Shown here piece after piece: positions 59,888 to 64,000 of a stretch of 64,000 nt of DNA (position 1 is the stretch's first letter; each line of letters opens with the position of its first letter). Source of the DNA: Capsicum annuum (taxonomy: Eukaryota; Streptophyta; Magnoliopsida; Solanales; Solanaceae); the NCBI RefSeq assembly GCF_002878395.1, contig NC_061119.1, forward strand, positions 45,489,787 through 45,553,786. The letters are read 5' to 3'. The notes beneath the pieces were generated by a model. That model ran no database searches. It had not been told where the DNA came from and saw only the letters and a program-made list of their open reading frames with translations. The position numbers and the translations under genes were made by a program.

Positions 59888-61498
59888 ATGGCTCAACTAA
59901 ATTCCCATAAAAAGTTCAAGATGGTTACTAAACCCGACGATTTCTTAAAATTATGGTGGGATCACATGAGCGCAGAAGAGAGAAAGATTGTTAGAATACC
60001 CATCGGGCATCTCTCTTCTTTGATCGAGATGGACGTTTGGCCTGAAATGATCCATGTACTAACAACTTTTTGGGATGATCAGAATATGGTATTTCGCTTT
60101 GGGGATGTTGAATTGACTCCTACCATTGAAGAGGTGTTGATTTGTTACGAGAGTACTGAAATATGTTTTAAGAGAAGGGATATACCTGATAAGAACATTT
60201 TAGTCCCAGTTGTATGGGATCATCAAAAAATCAAGGAGGTATTTTTAACTAACGATGACACATGTCTAGGAGAATGTGATGGAGCAAATATCACTTTTCA
60301 TGAGTTATATCATCAATTCGGAAGATTCAATGCTTTTCACAAATTTGGACATAAATTTGAGTCAGAAGCAAAATGGAAGGAGACGAGAGCCTTTGCATTT
60401 GCGGTGGGCCTACTTGGAACCATAGTGTTCCCTTAGTGGGAAAATGGCATAAGTCATCCAAGGGTTGTCTCAGTGACCCATGCACTCTTCTTTGGATTGG
60501 AGTACAATTCTAAAAAGGTATTCCACAACTTAGCTCTCATGATTGTCGCAGACATATATCGAGCTTTGGGAAGATGTCAAGTCGTGAATCATTTCTTTCA
60601 AGGTTGCAACCTTATATTGTAATAGTGGATGATGATGCATCTAGTGAAAAATCCTAGAATGGTACAACCTGATAACAAAACAAGAAGGAATCAGCTAAAA
60701 TCGCACGACATGTGGTTGTTCCTACACAAGTTCAAAAGGGAAACATCTCATGAATTTTGGTTTAAGACTCTTGGAGAATTAAGGGATGACGATGTGCAAT
60801 GGTCCATTAACTACCTTTGTTCAAATTAATACACTATTTGATGGGGCGAGTGGCCTTTTCTAGTACTTTTGGGTCTCAGGGGAATCCGTCCCTACAATCG
60901 TGGCAGAGTTCTTAGGAAATTTGAGATCAAGCAGAAGACACCTCAAACTAATTTTATGCTCAGATTCTTCACCGAGTATGATGAAAGTGAGCCCCCGCTC
61001 AAAGACTACATGATAAACGGATGGAAAAGAAGAAGGTGAACGGAAGTCTCTTTTCGTATAGGGTATGAACCCGAAGTCAGAAACACTTATAAGGATTGGT
61101 TAAAAAAGAGCCTCTTCGGAGCATTGATTCTGGGGTCGAACGTGCCCACTCGGGTCGTGGATGTAGAATCCAAGCATCAGATCCAACTCCACAAGCTTCA
61201 AGATGAGTTTCAGAAAAGTGAAATCACACACCAATAGATGCATATAGAAGATGTTTTAACAATACGTATGTTGAGTGAAGAGTTGAAAAGAGCTAGAAAA
61301 GAGGTTGATGATGCTAGGCAGTGTTTAATCGATTTGGATGATAGCATGGCCTCCCAACTCGATAGTATAGGAAAAATGACTTATGATAGTAAGGAATAGT
61401 TATGCGGGAGTCATCTGATCATCAATAAGTATCAAATAACATAGGAGGGGAACAAGGAAAAGAATGCAAAGGCATGCGAAGGAGCCTCCGGTAGCTAG
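59888..61498 (+). pseudogene. Ogre-type ORF1, plant-mobile-domain-like protein with coiled-coil tail
   Basis: The ATG at 59888 opens 182 codons (to 60436) reading HMSAEERKIVRIPIGHLSSL, then LTTFWDDQNMVFRFGDVELT and PTIEEVL, the signature of the plant-mobile/aminotransferase-like domain in the extra ORF upstream of gag in Ogre elements. After an in-frame TAG the same frame continues (VSVTHALFFGLEY, MIVADIYRALGRCQVVNHFF) and 60629-60829 holds LKSHDMWLFLHKFKRETSHE. The C-terminus 61190-61400 (MLSEELKRARKEVDDARQCL) looks coiled-coil, and the final stop is at 61496-61498. Function of ORF1 in these elements is unknown. At least six stops, so not functional. Confidence 0.75.
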
Positions 61499-62114
61499 TT
61501 TTTCTATTTCCCTTGCGTGGGAACTTATCTTATTTCATGTTATTTCCCTTTTTCCCTAAAGATTGTATCCCTCTTTTGTTATCTTTTGTAGGCATTTATT
61601 CCCTTTTCGTGTCTATATAAGTTGGGGGATAATGGATTGACTTTAAGGAAGCATATATTTTTCAAAATCATTAGGCCTGAACCCTTGGCTCAAAAAGGGT
61701 CACCTCAGTTAGGATACACATTATTATAATGTTTTGTCTAATATAATTGTCTTATGTGCTTATGTGTGGATCAAAGGCAAGTTTATCCGCTATGGATGAA
61801 TTTGGCTATGACTCGAACAACTCTATATGGTTATTTCTTGTCAAATATTTTGCATTACTTATCACATACGAAAACTAACACATTTGCCTTTGAGTTGTTT
61901 TACTTTACAGATAATAGAAACTACTCCATGTTGATATAAGCTGGAAGAACATCCCTACTTCACCCATTCAAAGGCGCACCAAATCTCATCCTCTGACCAT
62001 CATTCAATAATGACTGGAAATGATGAATAAAACACATTGACCATCAGAGACAATGTAATAGCAGAATAGAATGAGATGATTATAGAGATTGGAAGGAAGT
62101 TAAAAATGTTTTAG
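61499..62114 (+). other. Spacer between ORF1 and gag of the Ogre-type element
   Basis: About 0.6 kb without conserved coding. In Ogre elements this region can contain an intron removed between ORFs; a pyrimidine-rich stretch lies at about 61500-61620, but I cannot assign splice sites. Confidence 0.4.
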
Positions 62115-64000
62115 GAGGAAATAAATTGCACTCGAGATTTGGATAACCTAGCCATCACTGTTAATGCTCCCGCTCCAGGAGGACACAGGACTCCACTCCA
62201 AATTTCTCCTCACAGTACGCCTATTCTCGAGAATCATCCAAATAACGCATCGTCCATCTCCGTTCCTCAAATTGTCCAAAACACCAATCGTGAAAATAAC
62301 CCAGATGTCTATCATCCACAAAATCCATCTCTAACCCTACAAAACCCATCTCCGAATCCATTCCCAAATCTCCAGAACCCATTTTTAAATCAACAAAATT
62401 CGTACCCAAATCCACAAGATTCGCTCACAAATCCACAAAATCCATCCCTGAATCTTCCATCAAATCTATCCCTGAATCCACTAAATTCATTTCCAAATCC
62501 ACAAAATCCTTCTCAGATTCCACCAAACTACTTGCAAATTCCACAGAACCTTTCCAATTTCTGAAACATCCTCCCCACCTACCAACCAACTTCTTTTCAT
62601 CTGTAAAATCAAACCTCCCTTCCAAATCCTCCTCATTCTATCATATCCCCTGATATCCATAATCCTCTTCCTAATCCTGAGATGGACCACTACGAGGAGA
62701 AGGAGAATGAGTAGAGGACCGAGCATAAAATGAAGCTGTTAGCTATAAATGAAGAGATCATAAGTGTTAAAGAATCTCATAGAGTTAGGGACCACGACGG
62801 TTTAGGGTATGATGATTTATGTGTTCACCCTAGAGTAGATCTACCAGAAGGGTACAAGGTCCCTAAGTTTGAAGTGTTTGACGGTACCGAAAACCCAATG
62901 GCCCATCTAAAAAGGTATTATGATCAGATGGTGGGGGTAGGAAAGAATGAGTCATTATTGATGCATCTGTTCAGCCAAAGTTTAAGTGGCGAAGCCTTAG
63001 AGTGGTTCATGTCTCAGGAGCTAAAAAGATGGACTGGTGGGAAATCATTGGCCAAGGGTTTCCTTGACAGGTTCGCATTTAACATTGAAATAGTCCCTGA
63101 CCGATATTCATTAGATCGGATCAAATAGAAGAGTGATGAGTGTTTTCGCAACTATGCTTTCCGTTGAAGGAAAAAAGCTGCCAAAGTGCAACCCCCCATG
63201 TCTGAGGAAAAAATGGTATATGTATTCTCTCGCACTCAAGAAGGAGAATATTATACCAGGATGGTGTCCGCTGTCTAAGTGACTTTTGTAGATTTGGTAA
63301 AAATAGGAGAATCGTTAGAAGAAGGTATTCGAATAGAAAAAATTACCAAAACCCCAACATCGTCTGGGACTGCTATGTTCTCGAAGAAGAAAAATAAGGA
63401 TGTAGGCACAATTTCTGCTGATTCTATTGCAAAAATGAAAAAGAGGTTCAACTCTAGGAATATTTTCTCTTCTCCGCCGTCACCAAACTTCCATCATGTA
63501 TTCTACACTCAACCCTAATATCAAGCTCCATTCCCAAATATCCAACCCTAATACCAAACTCCACTCCCAAATATCCAACACCAGTACCAAGCTCTACTCC
63601 TAAATGTCAAATCCCAATGTGAAGCTCTACAGCCAAATATTTTTCCCCAACACCAAGGTCCACAGCCGAATTATCAGCCTCGTGTCCAATCCACTCTTTC
63701 AAACAACCGAACAAACATCCAAGCACCTCCAAATTATCATCAAGTGCCTCCTCCTGCAAATCAGGACCATTATAACCCACCGCGTCCAAACATCAAAAAA
63801 AAACCTCCCCGAAACTTCACGCCGCTGGCTGAAAGTCGTACCCAACTATTTGAAAGATTGAAGAATGCTGATCATTTGCAACAGATCCAACCAAAGCCTG
63901 TCAATCCCAACTCCCAATTTTATCAACCTAATCAAAATTGTGCCTATCATTCAGGAGCAGTAGGGCGCAGTACCGAGGACTATATTATCTTAAAACATAA
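62115..64000 (+). pseudogene. Ogre-type gag, broken, 3' end outside the window
   Basis: Open from 62115. 62139-62564 is an Asn/Pro/Gln-rich repetitive leader (NPSPNPFPNLQNPFLN). The capsid core is in the frame of 62730-63128: DLPEGYKVPKFEVFDGTENP, HLFSQSLSGEALEWFMSQEL and FNIEIVPDRYSLDRIK (usual FDxFxGTxNPxxHL, LFxxSLSGxALxWF, VPDRxSL). A stop follows, then MVYVFSRTQEGEYYTRM and a basic/Pro-rich linker. Near 63520-63610 a repeat of about 30 bp encodes YQAPFPNIQP-like units. The end reads LFERLKNADHL then CAYHSGAVGRSTEDYIILKH, the C-terminal Cys-His motif (usual CAYHSGxxGHxxExCxxLK) with residues lost. Stops at 63126 and later. Confidence 0.82.

Larger units (their letters stand above)
55792..64000 (+). 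mobile_element. Ogre/Tat-type Ty3/gypsy element, 5' part, running off the window
   Basis: Order: 3.57-kb LTR starting tgttgacaccgaatttttgt, PBS, leader, ORF1 (plant-mobile-domain-like), spacer, gag. The large LTR, the tRNA-Arg-type PBS and an extra ORF upstream of gag together are characteristic of the Ogre lineage. Protease, RT and the rest must lie beyond 64000. ORF1 and gag carry several stops. Confidence 0.85.

Overview
This window is plant nuclear DNA and reads as a heterochromatic, retrotransposon-dominated block of a Solanaceae-type genome (pepper or tomato-like). The clues are a Solanaceae TS/SolS-type SINE tail, SIRE-like Ty1/copia and very large Tekay-, Athila- and Ogre-type Ty3/gypsy elements, and Mutator-like (MULE) debris. 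No bacterial-style operon, rRNA, tRNA or CRISPR was seen. I found no intact host gene; every recognisable coding region except one 80-codon open frame of unknown origin (36177-36416) belongs to, or appears carried by, a mobile element, and nearly all carry in-frame stops or frameshifts.

Layout. (1) 1-34860, + strand: an old SIRE-type Ty1/copia element (3' part of the 5' LTR, PBS, gag, protease/pre-integrase, integrase, RT, RNase H) split by insertions. Its gag is split by a solo gypsy LTR (about 2011-4722). Its integrase is split at one codon region by a 25.8-kb Athila/Tat-type gypsy element on the - strand (5991-31765, 5-bp target duplication attca). (2) That Athila-like element is itself split by a complete Tekay-type chromovirus (8831-20741, -, flanked by cacag) and by two solo LTRs in or next to its protease (23572-25883, flanked by ctatt; 26118-28590, flanked by aatga). 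One LTR of the Tekay-type element has a further 2.3-kb LTR-like insert. This is nesting four levels deep. (3) 34327-34429: a 5'-truncated SINE in the tail of the copia element with a perfect 13-bp duplication. (4) 36754-39990, - strand: 3' LTR, polypurine tract and post-pol (env-like) ORF of the same copia family, exactly the parts missing from the + copy, which suggests an inversion.

(5) 40861-49817: a MULE-rich segment. A decayed MuDR-type transposase (41498-43920) lies between arrays of a degenerate 20-bp palindrome (consensus tcatctgttgcaacagatga). A second, inverted MULE end follows. Between further arrays of the same word sits a 1.6-kb inverted repeat (46721-48312). Both arms derive from an XS-domain gene of the IDN2/FDM family, which are RNA-directed DNA methylation factors. 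This is the most interesting object in the window. (6) 49823-54960: a tandem array of a roughly 166-bp satellite, interrupted by a truncated Tekay-type element (50473-54155). (7) 55792-64000: the 5' end of an Ogre/Tat-type gypsy element with a 3.57-kb LTR, tRNA-Arg-like PBS, an upstream ORF1 with a plant-mobile-domain-like protein, and gag, running off the window.

Nothing here is likely to act as a pathway. The biology lies in the order of insertion, LTR-LTR recombination (solo LTRs), inversion, and possible small-RNA output from the XS-domain hairpin.
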